Of a stretch of DNA of 64,000 nt, positions 45,448 through 60,618 are shown piece after piece; the first letter of the stretch is position 1; each line of letters opens with the position of its first letter. The notes under the pieces were generated by a model. That model saw only the letters and a list, made by a program, of their open reading frames with translations, was not told the DNA's origin and did not search any database. The stretch lies in contig CAKKTI010000015.1 in assembly GCA_920105805.1 (NCBI GenBank), positions 6,131 through 70,130 of the forward strand, given 5' to 3'. A program made the position numbers and the translations under genes. This DNA is from Condylostoma magnum. Its lineage: Eukaryota > Ciliophora > Heterotrichea > Heterotrichida > Condylostomatidae.

Positions 45448-46995
45448 ATGGATAGATTAAAGCTTAAAAGTAGGTCTGGGTTAGTCACCTCTGCCTCTTC
45501 TCGTCCATAAACTGGAAGAAATTCTCGGTTTTAGCAGCAGATTGTAAAAATCTACGGAGGATAAGACAGTATGTAAAGGTAAAAGCAGTTTAGCTTTCCA
45601 GATATTTTATCCACTAATTCAACTCTTATGAAAACTTGGACATATGAAAGCAGGCCAATTACTTCACATGAAGTTTACAGTTAAAAATCCAAATTAAATT
45701 TGTAGTAGTAAATGTGCTAAACTACTAAAAATAGAAAAGCTGAAATCCATTAAATGATTCTCAAAGATCAGCAGTAGAAAATATAACGATAGATGAATTT
45801 AAAGCGGTATAGGCTGTATAGGAAGGTTAAATAAGATTTAAGTCATGTTTAATCGGATTTGAACGATTTAAAGAGGGATACTTCAGTTTATGATTGTAAT
45901 TTTGCTTATAATATTGATTTACAGAAGTAGATGCTGGAGTAATACCACAGCCTCAAAAAGATAGATATTGATCACAATATTTTTAATGACTCCAGTTATG
46001 ACGAATTGTTAAGTACTATAGACAATAGTTTCAAGAAAATGAATGATGCCTATGACTGCTAAACGTATACTGAGTACAATAATCCTTCTATTGATCCAAT
46101 CCCTATAATGACGTTAAACGATTTAAAAAAACAATAAAGCAGTTTCAAGGGTCCTGTAAAAATATCAGGAGTGTATTTGCTCTTAAGCATAAAATCTGAT
46201 TCGTTTTATGACCATTTACTTATATAATCCTAGGATTTACAAGGAAAAAGACTAGAGGACCTTGATATCAACGTTGATACAAATTATATAGATACTTTTA
46301 CACTAAAGAGTAATGAGATAAATAAAACTTTAAAGTAAAAGGTGTTTACTAAACTGTATTTATAGACTAGAAATGACGGGTCTTATAAATTAGAGTACAG
46401 TCCGTACCATGGAACTGATTTTTATACAGAAGTAACTTAAATACAAAACTACGCCTAATAAGTAACTTTAGCAGTTATAAAGAAGAAAAAATAAATTGAG
46501 ATAGTTGTACTAAACCTTAATTTGCAAGCGACTCTCCCGTTAAAATTTTTCCCATAATCAGCCCGGAAAAGTCTACAGGCAATTTTAAAATATATAAAGC
46601 CAAAGCTAGTATACAGAAATCAGCTAAAGCAAAGTAAACTTATTATACTTGAAGACGAGGAGTCTGCATTTACTCAAAAAGAATACAATTCTAAGTTCCT
46701 TGATGTTACGTACCTATAGAAAGTCCTTAACTCATATAACTGAAATCTAGATTGGTGGGATGTTGTTAATAGTATATACGGGAAATTCCGTATTGAAATA
46801 TATCGTCATAAAAAGTACTTTAGAATTGTAGTAATATAAGATAACTTTATATACGATTCTGAAGAAAATTCTAAACTATTAAAATTCATGGTTGAACTAC
46901 AGAGACTCAGAATACTACGCTAAAAGCAGACTTTATTATCAAGTTTAGAGTTTCAAATGGTACTCAAGAATCTGTTCATAGAATTTAAATTTTAG
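45448..46995 (+). CDS. Hypothetical protein with basic start and C-terminal folded region
   Basis: The 515-aa protein starts MDRLKLKSRSGLVTSASSRP. Residues 1-110 are basic and disordered, 110-200 helical (ERQMNLKRYRLYRKVKQDL-like), and 260-500 look folded, with strands (KISGVYLLLSIKSDSFYDHL, VTLAVIKKKKQIEIVVLNLN) and a WW-containing stretch (NWNLDWWDVVNSIYGKF). The C-terminal third (KLIILEDEESAFTQKEYN) is not known to me. TAG 46993 is 13 bp from the kinase ATG. A structural or regulatory role cannot be inferred. Confidence 0.75.
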
Positions 46996-47008
46996 TAAAA
47001 TTGATGTA

Positions 47009-48592
<1,584 letters not shown>

Positions 48593-48622
48593 TATTGATT
48601 GCTAAAATGCCTTATTAAAGTA

Positions 48623-49594
48623 TTATTTACAAGAATAATGAAGATATATATTTTTTACTTCATTGTCCTATCCCCCTTCTCCTCATATAAATAATTAATC
48701 TGTACTAGCAATTGATAATAAAGGTCCTTTAGCTCTTAGTAGTATTTCTCCACTAGATGAGTTGCACAAATTTCATAATTTAATTGTCTTATCAGTACTC
48801 ACTGATAATACTGACTTTCCTATAAAACATAAAGAATATACAAAGTGATTGTGTGTTCCTAGTGTTCTATTTTTATGAAAATGCTTCAAATGTCAAAATT
48901 TAACAATTTGATCTTTTCCGGAGGATATGATATAATTGTTTTTTACACAGATGCACAAGACACCATTGCTATGTTCTCCTAGCAATCTGTTCAATGCAGA
49001 GTTATTTAAATTCCATAGTTGAATTGTTTTATCAGAGCTTCCTGAAATCACTATTTCATTTTAAGTATAAACACAATTTACATAATTATTATGCTTACCT
49101 ATGACTTTTTGATCAAAAGGATTATTTATATCTCATAGTTTTACCTAGAAAAAGCAATCTCCAGAAACTATGAATCTATTGTTTAAACAAATACTATTGA
49201 TAGTAGCATTGTTTAGACCTATAATTCTGTTTTACTTAGGGTTTAATGTATCTCATAGTAAAATAGCTCCATCTCTTCCCGTAGATATGACAATATTGTC
49301 TTTTAATATTACACATTTTACCCAGTCTTTATGCACTCCAAGTATTCTGTTATTTATTGGATTATTTAAATCTCATAAGGAGACTCTTTTATCTGCACTG
49401 CCTGATATAATAATGTTATCCTAGATTGATAAACTTCAGATCTTTTTATTGTGTTAGCCTATTTATTCATAGAAGTTGGTAGTTTTGACTTTGTAAGGTA
49501 AGTTGTTTATCTTAGGTAGAGATAAGGACTGTAAAAATACTAATATTTATTATATATTAAAGCATTCTTATATATATTACTTGTATTTAAGCAT
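48623..49594 (-). CDS. WD40 beta-propeller protein
   Basis: The 323-aa protein has at least six WD40 repeats with the usual GH...D...LWD pattern: SGSADKRVSLWDLNN, STGRDGAILLWDTLN, SGDCFFQVKLWDINN, SGSSDKTIQLWNLNN, SSGKDQIVKFWHLKH and SVSTDKTIKLWNL. Several of the Trp residues are TGA. The repeats carry a conserved tail RILG-x-H between blades. The last blade (LFIWGEGGQDNE) is degenerate. It is a plain propeller without other domains; partner unknown. The start ATG 49594 is 5 bp below the stop of the small gene upstream. Confidence 0.88.
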
Positions 49595-49599
49595 AAGGC

Positions 49600-49911
49600 T
49601 TATAGGCTGTCATGTATTAGAATCATATCTTAAGTACTTAATTTTCTTTATTTAGAACTCAAAGCTTTTTGTGAAATTTATGATATGCTTTATAATAGTT
49701 TAATTGGAGCACTGTATTACCTTTATTTTATTCTTAAATTGTTAAAATACTAATTAATCAATAAGTCTTCATTATAACACTTCCATAATAATAGATATTT
49801 TATTAAATCATTAATAATTAGATTTAGTTTTATATAGAAATATACATTTATAACTTATCTTCTTTGGGAACTATAATAAGAATATAATAACAAAACAACA
49901 ACAACTAGCAT
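49600..49911 (-). CDS. Small hypothetical protein with N-terminal hydrophobic segment
   Basis: The 103-aa frame begins MLVVVVLLLYSYYSSQRRQ, a likely signal peptide or anchor. It continues with a helical, basic part (IINDLIKYLLLWKCYNEDLL, RQYSAPIKLLQSISQISQKA) and ends MILIHDSL before TAA, 5 bp above the WD40 ATG. The fit of the stop to the next start, and the single Trp, support it. The family is unknown. It fills an apparent 347-bp gap. Confidence 0.5.
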
Positions 49912-49941
49912 TATACTTTAAATATATCAATTATAACAGGT

Positions 49942-51675
49942 TTATAAACCCCTATTCACTCTTTTCTGAGGCTTATACAATTTGCATTATTTGCATCTAG
50001 CTTGTACTTTATCTCCTATAATCATTAATTATAGAAAATTAATGTAATCTTAATTGCAATTGCATTTACCTCTAGGTCTTTTGTCGGAATGTAGAATTGC
50101 TTTATTTGTTTCTATTAATCTTGAATACATTTACTAATATAGCGTTTTACTGTAAAATTCAGAGGTCAGATTAAGTTTAACCATTTATCCTGGGCTGATA
50201 ATGTTAAACTTAAGGCCGTTAGTTTAGTACTTTCCATTATTTCTTTTAACTAACTTGACAATCTAAAGATCACTATACATATTATTTACTTTTTTAAGGT
50301 ATTTTTTTACATTTTTCTTCGCAATACTTTCAAATGTAGCTAAATGTACTATTTAACCAATCATTAAATCTACTTTTTCTTACACTTAATGTGATCTTCT
50401 ATATTGCCTGTGTCGTTAGCAAAAAATGCTATAGCTATTGTCTTACTCCTTTATTATAGAATCCTTAGCACACCCCGGATGAAAAGCGGCTAAGCATCGC
50501 TTATAATTGCACTGAATACCAGCTCCATCTTTTGTTTTACAAACTTAGCAATTTAAATTCCTCCGGTCTTCATCAAACTTAGATGCATCTATAACATACC
50601 AATCAGAGCTCTTAGAAATCTCCACCTCGGGAATCACCTTAGAACAGTGTATATGAGCTGATTTACCGTTTTGAATTGGAGCCAGGACTCCTTCTTTCTC
50701 AGGGCAAAAAATGCATTGTTTAGGTAATTTCTTTTGATTTAATTAGCAGTCGTAGCAATACCAGTCTCCTTAATTGATTTGATTTGCCCCACAGCATTTC
50801 ATATGGAATCCTAAATTACAGTCATCACATAGTAAAATTTGATCTTCATCGCTAAAATCACCATCATGGCAGATTTCACATACAATATCCTCCCAATTTC
50901 CTGTATATTTTGGCTTTGGAGGCAAAATATCAGTCTTCGGAGTTTAGTTTTTTAGTTTTAGTTTGTTTTATTAACTGTAATAATTATCAGTAAGATAATT
51001 TTTAATCTGCTTTTTGAAAGACTATCGTTACGCTTAAGTATTATTTGTGTACTTCTAGCTAACTTTCCTCCTTTTAAGCTAATTGATCTCTTCAAGCTCT
51101 TGATTTAGTTATTGAATCTCATTAGAAATTCAACTATCATTTTAATCATTTCTAGAAATCTGTGTGTTTTTAGGGAATAGATTTACATCTACTGGCCTAA
51201 AGTAGTTAAAATTAATCAAAAGTCATAAAAGATTCCCTGAATCCTCCTTATGTAGGACTTCCTCAGCTTCTTAAATAAAATCTCTATTTACTTCTAATTT
51301 TTATACGAATTCTGAAAGTTTAGAATACGAGGCTTAGTAAGGAGTATCTTCTACTTATTATACTGTAAAATGCTCGTTTATTATACTTGTGTCAATATTA
51401 GGCATGTCGTTGGAGGAATCTTGATAATCAGACCAGTTTTAATGCTTGCATTTTTAGTTTAAATGAGCTGACTTCTAACTATTACTTGATGTCCTTAGGT
51501 ATTGTATTTAATTTGTTGGAGACTCTTCTAAATCAATAACGCTTTGCGAGCAAACATCACTGTACTTTAAAAGGTTATTGATTGTCTACAGCTTTTACCT
51601 GTCTTATTTCATTTATTATAATTTTGGCCATTTTAATCCTATGTAAATCTGATTTTACTGATAATAGCTGTGCAT
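49942..51675 (-). CDS. PHD finger plus extended PHD protein
   Basis: The 577-aa protein has a mixed N-terminal part with a short coiled coil (ENQELEEINQLKRRKV-like, about 225), then a PHD finger (CEICHDGDFSDEDQILLCDD...HMKCCG...WYCYDC) and directly an extended PHD (CIFCPEKEGVLAPIQNGKSA...HIHC...CQVCKTKDGAGIQCNYKRC...FHPGCA). This PHD-knuckle-ePHD layout is that of JADE/BRPF-type subunits of histone acetyltransferase complexes, and of MLL-like proteins, which read histone H3 tails. The C-terminal region adds CNC and CKQC pairs. TAA 49942. ATG 51612 is a shorter start. Confidence 0.85.
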
Positions 51676-51677
51676 TT

Positions 51678-51965
51678 TTAGGGAATTTTGTTTTTAAAGC
51701 TTTAATAGATTATAATGAAATTTAGTATAAAAGCTCTTAGTAATCATGATATAGTATGTCTTGAATACTTATATGTTTCAGATACTTTTATTTATTAGAA
51801 TATGAATAATTAATGAACTGAAGAATTATTTTATAGTATTTTGCTACTATTTAAAAGCTCAAGCAACAAAAACTTAAGATTTTACTAAATATTCCTCTAA
51901 TAACACCAAATAAATGTAAAATATATATAAGCTTTATTAGAATAAGAAGTCTTATAACTCCTCAT
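51678..51965 (-). CDS. Small hypothetical protein
   Basis: The 95-aa frame begins MRSYKTSYSNKAYIYFTFIW and has a leucine-rich helix (QQNLKFLLLELLNSSKIL) and a hydrophobic end (WLLRAFILNFIIIYQSF) before a short basic tail. It ends at TAA two bases above the PHD gene ATG at 51675. The interval looks empty with the standard code. No family recognised; AT-richness keeps confidence moderate. Confidence 0.5.
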
Positions 51966-51988
51966 CTAATAGTAAACCCTTACTAAAA

Positions 51989-53569
51989 CTACAAAATATT
52001 AACTAAAACTCTATACTTTAAATCTAATGTCTAGACTGCTATTTCTAGTTATTTCCCTATCCTTTATTATAAGTCTCTTATTCCAATTCATTTAATAACT
52101 TGCATTTCATTATTTAAGTCAATTGGTATTTAAGCCTTTATTGTAGGACTAAACTAATTTTCTTTATAATGATTTATAAGCTAATTTATCAAAAGTCTTT
52201 ATTATATGAAAGATATTTTAGATTATCTTAGAATTTCTCCTATATCAAATATACATATAAGTTGATTTAGTTTATTTGCCCTTTCCTCAATACTAGAAGC
52301 ATTGTTAAACCACTAAACTTAATCAGACGTGGCTTACCTACGATAATCCAATAAAAATTTTAAATCTTTGTAAACTTTATTTAAACCAATTTCTAATAAT
52401 AATTCCAATGCATTTTCCTGTAAAAACTCTAATTAATTCTTTCACTGATCCTACAACTAGCTTAAATTGACTAAACTTGAATCTTAACCTCCAAATAATT
52501 TAAGATTCACTAGATTACTTAAGTCTCTGCAAAATGTAGATAAAGTAGATTGAGTTTATTATTAAATCACAGGAACAAAGTCTTAGTATTCCATTAAGTC
52601 AAACAGTTTATAGAGGAATAAGGATAAATCTTGTATATTTTATGCTCTTTTACCAAATATTCATAATCTGTCTAGAAAATCATTGTCTTATCTTTCGCTT
52701 TGTAGTTCATCAGATTGAGATTCTAATTGATTTTATCCTTACTGTATTATACTATAAAGATTTCCCTCCTTTTCTAAAAAGATTTAATTTCTTTCCTACA
52801 GCAACTGATTCCCAATTAACTACTAACTTTAATTCATCAAGCATTAATTAAGCTGTAAAATTTCATCCACTTCTTTATAGAATTTATTGGAGTTAATTGA
52901 ATTAGATTTCTCATTTCCCTTTACATACACTTCTCCTATTTACTAGCTTTTAAAATTATTTTACAGTCATTTGTTAGATTGATCACAGTATATTTTTGTA
53001 TAGAAGAATGGTTCCTGATTGAAACAGTAGCCTTTATGATCATTTTCAGAGTTAAAGAGACTATACTCAACTTAGAATTTATCGAAAATTTGATCAGTTA
53101 AGTCAGAATCAGATTAAAAGATTGTTATTGAGTAGAATTATTTAGTATCTCATTTAAATCCAGAGAATATTATCTTTTACCCTTGGGTTTACCCAAATAC
53201 CCCAATTTCATCTACTTTGAATATAAAAATTGCGGTTTATGATCTATTTGATCTAATCTCCCGCCTTAGCTAATTTTGAATCTATTTGTAATTTGCAACA
53301 GGTATTAAATACTCATCATATAATATTGAATCAATACTGATTTTATGGTCTTAATCTATAATTGTATTACCTTCAACAATAGCAGTGCATTTCTCTATAT
53401 CACATTGGGAAGTTATTAGGTAATAATCTTTTAATTGCAGGTCAGGAATATCAAGATCGAATAGAGGTTTATATACAGGCTAGTAATTATCTTCTATATG
53501 CCAAAATATCAGATCCTCGTATACATATGTAAAGCTTTGATTAGATAATAGTTTATCTAAAATACTCAT
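51989..53569 (-). CDS. Hypothetical protein, mixed fold with C-terminal helices
   Basis: The 526-aa protein starts MSILDKLLSNQSFTYVYEDL. The first 230 residues alternate strands and loops (YYLITSQCDIEKCTAIVEGN, TAIFIFKVDEIGVFGQ, GEVYVKGNEKSNS), the rest is helical (EVDEILQLNQCLMNQ, LSQLQDQWKNQLEFLQENAL, LNKVYKDLKFLLDYRR). No motif lets me name it. TAG 51989 is chosen; TAG 51983 and TAA 51980 follow. It stands tail to head with the small 95-aa frame. Confidence 0.7.
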
Positions 53570-53604
53570 TTTATTACAATAAATTCACTTAAATAAATAA
53601 TTAA

Positions 53605-54477
53605 CTACTGCTTTATTTGCTTTTTCATAACTTCAATGATACCTTTCCCGAACTTCTGGATTGAAGTAGCTGCCATCTTTTTAATCAAGGCAAGAGGAAT
53701 TGATCCTCCTAGCCTACTGGCTCCAATACTAATAACCCTAGAAATATTTCCTTCCTTGGTTTCTGGTATATTTTCCACATAATAGCCTCCTATAGGAATT
53801 TCAGCCCTTACAGCGCTTGTATTTTACTGCATTAACTCATCTGAATCAATAGAAGCACATATATCCATCCAACCATTTTCAATTGGTCCCTTTTTGCTTA
53901 CTAATAACATGTCTCTGGGAGAGACAGTTAAGAATCCTTTATGAAGTTCGTAGACTATTCTAGTATCAGAGTCAACATCACATATTTTCTCTATATTAGT
54001 AATAGTAAAATCCCAGGATTTCTTTTGACTCTCATCTGAGATAAAACAAATAAATTATTCAGGAGTATAAGGAATACACCACTCGGACCTCATTAAGTAC
54101 CCTCCTTCGATATTTTTTATAGCCAGCGGCCAGTTGACATTTAACCCTCCTTGGCCAAAATTGTATATCAAAAAGTTATTATTCTCTAAAAGCTTCTCAA
54201 AGCCATACTCTTAAGGAGGAGTGTGAAATATATCGAAGTACTCTTTAATCACAGAATCAATATGCTCTAGTATACTTTCTTTTGACAAAGTCTGATATAA
54301 ATTAGTATCTTAAGTTGCACATGACTCCTATTCTGGCAAGTTTTCCACTGGTTTTACTTCTGAATGCATCGGAGTAGAAGCTAAGGGGTCGTCTGTATTC
54401 TAAACTGTTGTATATTCAGGAGTTTAATCCTCATTACAGCATAAATTAGACCTGCATTAAGAGTTCTCATTACCCAT
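53605..54477 (-). CDS. START-domain lipid-binding protein with myristoylation signal
   Basis: The 290-aa protein begins MGNENSQCRSNLCCNEDQ, a myristoylation signal with nearby cysteines. The START-type domain (about 90-285) shows SEWCIPYTPEQFICFISDES, KKSWDFTITNIEKICDVDSD, RIVYELHKGFLTVSPRDMLL, GWMDICASIDSDELM and EIPIGGYYVENIPETKEGN. The last helix (SIPLALIKKMAATSIQKFGK) closes the lipid pocket in this family. START proteins move sterols or phospholipids between membranes; here a membrane-attached one. TAG 53605 ends it. Confidence 0.85.
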
Positions 54478-54541
54478 TTTAGCTAAATATAACCCAAAAA
54501 CGAATAACCTTTAACTGTAATTAAAATTTGATTATTTAAAA

Positions 54542-56794
54542 ATGAGCAAGAATACGTCTAAGTATAGGATTTGCCAACTAAAGCAAGAAATTTTACAACT
54601 GGATAAAAAACTTTCAAATCCAAGCCAGGTTAACCCACAACCGCTTAGAGAAAGTAATAGAAGTAGTGAATTGGAGGCAAATGATGTAAAATGTAGTTTC
54701 TAAGATATTATTTAGTAGAAAAAACAGAAATAAAGAGAGAAGTGCGAGACTATTAGGTATAATTTGCTATAGGAAAGAGATTAAGCAAAGTAAGAGCTAT
54801 AGGGACTCTTGCAGTAAAAAAAGTAGCTAATATCAAATACACAAAATTCGTTTAAAATTAACGATTGTGATTAGGAAAAATTGGTAAATCAGGCTTATTA
54901 TGTATAAGTTTAAAAATAATCAGCTATAGATGAAAAAAATATACTGATTTAATAAGTAAATTTATTATAAATGCACTAGGAGGATTACAGAAGCTGGATT
55001 AATAGAAAGGCTGAGAATTTGTTACAAATGGAGTCAGCATAAATACGCCTGAAAATGCTCTATTAATAGCATCCTGATTTACAGTAGAAATTAAAAGATA
55101 CTGAAAGCTTATTCTAGATTTTATAAAAGAAACAAAATCTAATAGAGTCTATTAAAAGGTAATAAGAGTAGATTGAATTGTTAAATAATTCTGTATAAAA
55201 GCAAAGCATTGGAAATGTCGAGTAAGAATTAAATCAAGCTTTATTAAGTCAAAACTTTTAACCGATTTTCGAGTAAATCGAATTATCTTTAGTAAACAAT
55301 TAATAGGATATAGATAGAATGATATTGATAGAGTAGTTCTAAATCATAAAATAACAGAGAAAATAAATGATTAATTAATACTAAAATCAGGAAACTTAGT
55401 AAAATAATTACAGTTTTTCTTCCAACGATGATACAAGTAGAAATTGTAAGGGTTTTAGAGAGGACAGAATATACAGTTACAACTTATCAGCTATTGAATC
55501 TTGAATGAAAGAGGTAAAATAAGCTCTTAATAACAATTTAAGTTTAGGGCTTAATTCAATTAGGGATTAAAGCATTATAGAAGGAGTTATTAAATATTGT
55601 GCCAATTATGTAAATAAAACAGAGCTTAAGCAAATAGAGAATAAATTAAGATAATATTTCGAGTTATTATATCAAAATTATAAGCCGAATGCTTAGATTC
55701 AGGATTAACTATAGAAAAATGTTAAAATAATGAAAAAACAATTAATTGATATAATAGTTAGTGAAAAGTAGGCCAGTAAGAAGTAAGATCAATAGTTTGA
55801 TTCCATTGAGTTGAGATAAGGAAGACAGCTACTCAAGATAATAGATTTGATGGATAAAGAAATTAACTTTGAGTAAGTTTAACATACTAAGCTAGATGTA
55901 GAATCAACAGTAATCAAATGCTAAAATCTTAGTAAAACAATACACTAACTAGAAGAAAAGGAAAATATGCTAAAAAGCCAATTATAATCTAAAGGTAATA
56001 AATAAATCGCAACTATCAAATAAAAAATTAGTAAAAAAACATCAGTTATAAATGACATCGAAAATCAACTAAGAAACTTATAATAAAAGTACCGAAATAA
56101 AGCTAATGAATATGAAAACTAACTCCAATAAATGCACAAAGAATCAACAGAATAGTCAAAATGCCACTAGAAATCCAACACAGTTCCAAAGCACAACTTT
56201 ACATAATCTTTATTTCAGGACAAAAACACAATTTCAATAAAGTAATTTTATGAAAACATTTACCCACTTCTTCAAGGCGCAGAATTTTATAAGAAATTTG
56301 GCTAAAGAAGCTCCCTGAAATTAAAAGCTTTTGACCCCCTAGGAAAACATTAACCAGAATAATGTGGCTACGGACTACGGACTTTGAAGCTCAGTAGAAA
56401 TTTACTTAAAATAGAAATTAATTAACTATACAAGACTGATGTAGAGCGAGGAATTCAAGTAGAAGAAATAATTGCACCCATAATACCTTAAATCACTACA
56501 GATGTATTAAAAATACAAAAGAAGCTCCGAGGAAGCAGTTAACTAGGTATTGATGAGGATAAATATGAGGAGTTAAAGTAAAAAGGAATGCTAGACAGCA
56601 ACTCTGATGCGTTTAAGTAAAGAGCGCTTAAATGTACTTACTACGTCTTTTCCATAGCCTTATAGGTGGGAGGAAGGATAGAGTTGATAGCTAAGAATTA
56701 TATTACTTTCAAACGGTGGGTGAATGGGATTAACTCATTGGTTAAATACAAGAAAAATTTGGAAAAGTTGAGTCATAGATTACAGTGTGAATAA
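54542..56794 (+). CDS. Long coiled-coil protein with C-terminal PH-like domain
   Basis: The 750-aa protein is helical from about residue 10 to 540 (LKQEILQLDKKLSN, QLKQIENKLRQYFELLYQ, LEEKENMLKSQLQSKGNKQ). From about 580 it has a linker (FYENIYPLLQGAEFYKKFG), and the C-terminal 150 residues (KQRALKCTYYVFSIALQVGG, RIELIAKNYITFKRWVNGIN) match the end of PH-like (GRAM/PLC-type) domains that follow coiled coils in several ciliate proteins. TAA 56792 and TAG 56795 end it next to the opposing stop. The N-terminus is 64 bp from the START gene. Confidence 0.8.
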
Positions 56795-56798
56795 TAGT

Positions 56799-57524
56799 TT
56801 AAATAAATCTACTTTTGTATAGTTCCGAGTAGTTTTTCTTGTATTGACTTAGGGATCTGGATTTAGGAAATCTGTCTAGGAATTATAGAACTCCTTTATT
56901 TTAGTCGATAGACTTATTTGATTACTTAGGCTTAGGGAGAATATTCGGAGTGAATGTGTGGTTTTCTTATTGCTTCAAAGGTGATCTAGTAAAACTTTGC
57001 TTATTGTGTGTTTATAGGCGATTTTAAGCTTCTTTTCTTAGTTTTTTATTTAGAGTTTACCTTTTAACATTTTGAATAGTTGGTTAATTCTAAGGTTTAC
57101 TTTACCTTTATGTATACGTGGAAAATTGTTTTAGTTATTGTCTTTTAAACTTACTTCTCAGTACAATTTTACTCAGCATTTGCTTTCTGTGCTAAATTTT
57201 GTCTTAAGGTAAATCTTTTTATATGGACACATTAGTTGATATATTGCATAATGAGTCTTCGTACTTTTGATCAAAAGTTTCAATTGGAGAAGTAAATTAA
57301 TGTTTATCTCTCACAGCAAACTAGGGAGATTCGTTAATATTTTCATCATTTGAATCTAACGTATTGAGTTTCAATGATTCTTTTAATTTCCGCCTCTGAA
57401 TAACTGATTTGGCCCAGATTATATTGGCTTAGGATTCAGATAGAAGTGGCTTTGAAATCTGATTTTAAGAATTTGTTATTTCTATCTATACTCTATTAAG
57501 CATAATTTGCAAATTTGACTACAT
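56799..57524 (-). CDS. Hypothetical basic disordered protein
   Basis: The 241-aa protein begins MQSNLQIMLNRVQIEITNSQ. It is basic, rich in S, N, Q and K, with motifs like SPQFAVRDKHQFTSPIETFD and FTRSPLKQQENHTFTPNILP that look like phosphorylation or docking sites. No fold is predicted. It ends KNYSELYKSRFI before TAA at 56799, which is 4 bp from the opposing TAA. The ATG is 9 bp below the LACTB2 stop. Confidence 0.65.
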
Positions 57525-57533
57525 TTTATTATA

Positions 57534-58325
57534 CTAACTTTTGACATAAAATTCCTCTTCAGTAATAACTTCGTTTATGTCTATCAATCTCTGTAAATAC
57601 ATAATTAGATTAGCCTGAGCTCTTTCCATCAGCATCGGATCAATACTACCATACATTTCATTCATTAAATTCTGAACTGTCTTTTTCCCACTTTGTAAGC
57701 AAGTTAAAATTTGTTACTCTCTGCCAAGCCTATGATCTATATACTGCTAAACCTTTTCAATGCCATTTTAAATTACATCGCCATGTCCTGGATACAAAAC
57801 ACCGGGTTAAAGTTCTTTTAAGATATTTAAAGACTGCATATATTATCCATAATCTTGCATAGATACAGATTCATAACCTATAACCAAATCTCCTGTAAAT
57901 AACTCATTAGTGTCTGGCATATAATAGCAGATATGATCGTAATAATGACCGGGTGTGTAAAACGCTTGGATCTTTAGGCCCTCTATATCAATTATCTATC
58001 TATCTTCTAAATTAACAGCTCCCTCCCCCACCTAGCATTATCGATACACCTGAACATTCCCTATCTACTCTAATATACCCTAAACCCCTCCAATATGATC
58101 CGGATGACTATGCGTTATAAAAATCGCCTTTAACTATATATTCTCCTTGTCTAATAACTAAAGCAAGCTTTACAAATGTTCTTATACTCCAGAACCCGAG
58201 TCAATCATGATCCCATTTCTAAAAACATACGAATTCGATCCATCAAAAGTAATCCTATATAAAAGTTACGGTGAAGGATCAAATCCCTTGAGTCTCCACA
58301 ATTACTACCCAACTCTTTTTGCCAT
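57534..58325 (-). CDS. LACTB2: LACTB2-like metallo-beta-lactamase fold endoribonuclease
   Basis: The 263-aa protein has the metallo-beta-lactamase blocks in order: NSYVFRNGIMIDSGSG, the metal motif THSHPDHIGG, FYTPGHYYDHICYYM, LFTGDLVIGYESVS (bridging Asp) and LYPGHGDVI. All expected metal ligands are present. The length and the C-terminal helical part (MYGSIDPMLMERAQANLIMY) match LACTB2, a mitochondrial single-strand-specific RNase, better than glyoxalase II. No clear mitochondrial presequence from ATG 58325; the frame upstream is open and hydrophobic. TAG 57534. Confidence 0.9.
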
Positions 58326-58481
58326 TACTACCTATAAAATATGGAATAACAGTAAGAAAGGAAACGAGAAATTAAATCGAGCTAGTAAATCTCCTCATAT
58401 ACAAGAGAAAAGGCAGAGAATGCCAAGGCGTACATAGAGCAAAAATACTCAAAGCGGAAATGAGATAACTAAATTAGAAGA
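58326..58481. promoter_or_regulatory. Divergent intergenic region LACTB2 / NDR kinase
   Basis: This 156-bp stretch separates two divergent ATGs and must hold both promoters. It is less AT-rich than other gaps because it reads as open frame on both strands for some distance; no conserved motif is obvious. Confidence 0.3.
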
Positions 58482-59789
<1,308 letters not shown>

Positions 59790-59815
59790 TTTTTAAACTT
59801 ACTTGTAGTATAAAA

Positions 59816-60610
59816 ATGGGCTCATAAAACAGCCGAGGTAGTTAAAACAACTCTAGTAATAACAGTAACACCTACTCAGTGTAAAATATAAACGGGCAGA
59901 TAGGTGACTCTATGAACCTCGACAGCTTTAGTACTAACAGCAGTGTGATTTCTTCCATGAATGAAGAATACGCAAACAACATAGATTCTAACCACATTTC
60001 CTATACATTTATATGAAACTTCGGTGGAAATGAGGTATTTGTTATTGGTTCATTCAATCAGTGGAGTGAGAGACTTCCAATGATGCGTCAAGGGAATGAG
60101 TTTATGCTGGATGTTTAATTAGAGAAAGATCAAACTCACGAGTATAAGTTTATAGTAGATAATGAGTGGAGATTTGCTCCAGATTAGCCTACTAAAAAGG
60201 ACAACTATGGTAATATCAATAATTTTATAGATGCTAATACCATCCCAGAGCCCAGGGTTCCGGAGTAGACCCAGGACGCTATAAAGACTCAGTATACTTA
60301 GGACCTGTGCATCGATTTGACCAGTTTAGAGCCAGACCCCCTACCAGCCCATCTGCAGCATGTACTGGCAAACCATTCAAACAATTTCGACTATAGACAG
60401 AAGGAAACAATTCCATTTAACAGTACTGTTCAGAAAACCAATGGGCAACTGGCTGGAGAGGACTGCTTGTAGCCTAATGAACTACCTATACCCTCGCATG
60501 TTATTTTAAATCATCTAGCATTACGCACTGGGGATAGAGTTATAGGGTTGTCTACGACTCAGAGGTACAAAGAGAAGTTTGTCACGACTATTTACTACAA
60601 GGTATTTTAG
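59816..60610 (+). CDS. PRKAB: AMP-activated protein kinase beta subunit
   Basis: The 264-aa protein begins MGSQNSRGSQNN, an N-myristoylation signal as in AMPK beta. The CBM48 glycogen-binding domain (about 65-140) has FIWNFGGNEVFVIGSFNQWS, MMRQGNEFMLDVQLEKD and EYKFIVDNEWRFAPDQP. The C-terminal ASC domain ends LNHLALRTGDRVIGLSTTQRYKEKFVTTIYYKV, matching beta subunits that bind alpha and gamma. TAG 60608 is followed by TAA TAA. It is the energy-sensor scaffold; the alpha partner may be the CAMKL kinase at 42266, which remains open. Confidence 0.95.
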
Positions 60611-60618
60611 TAATAAAA

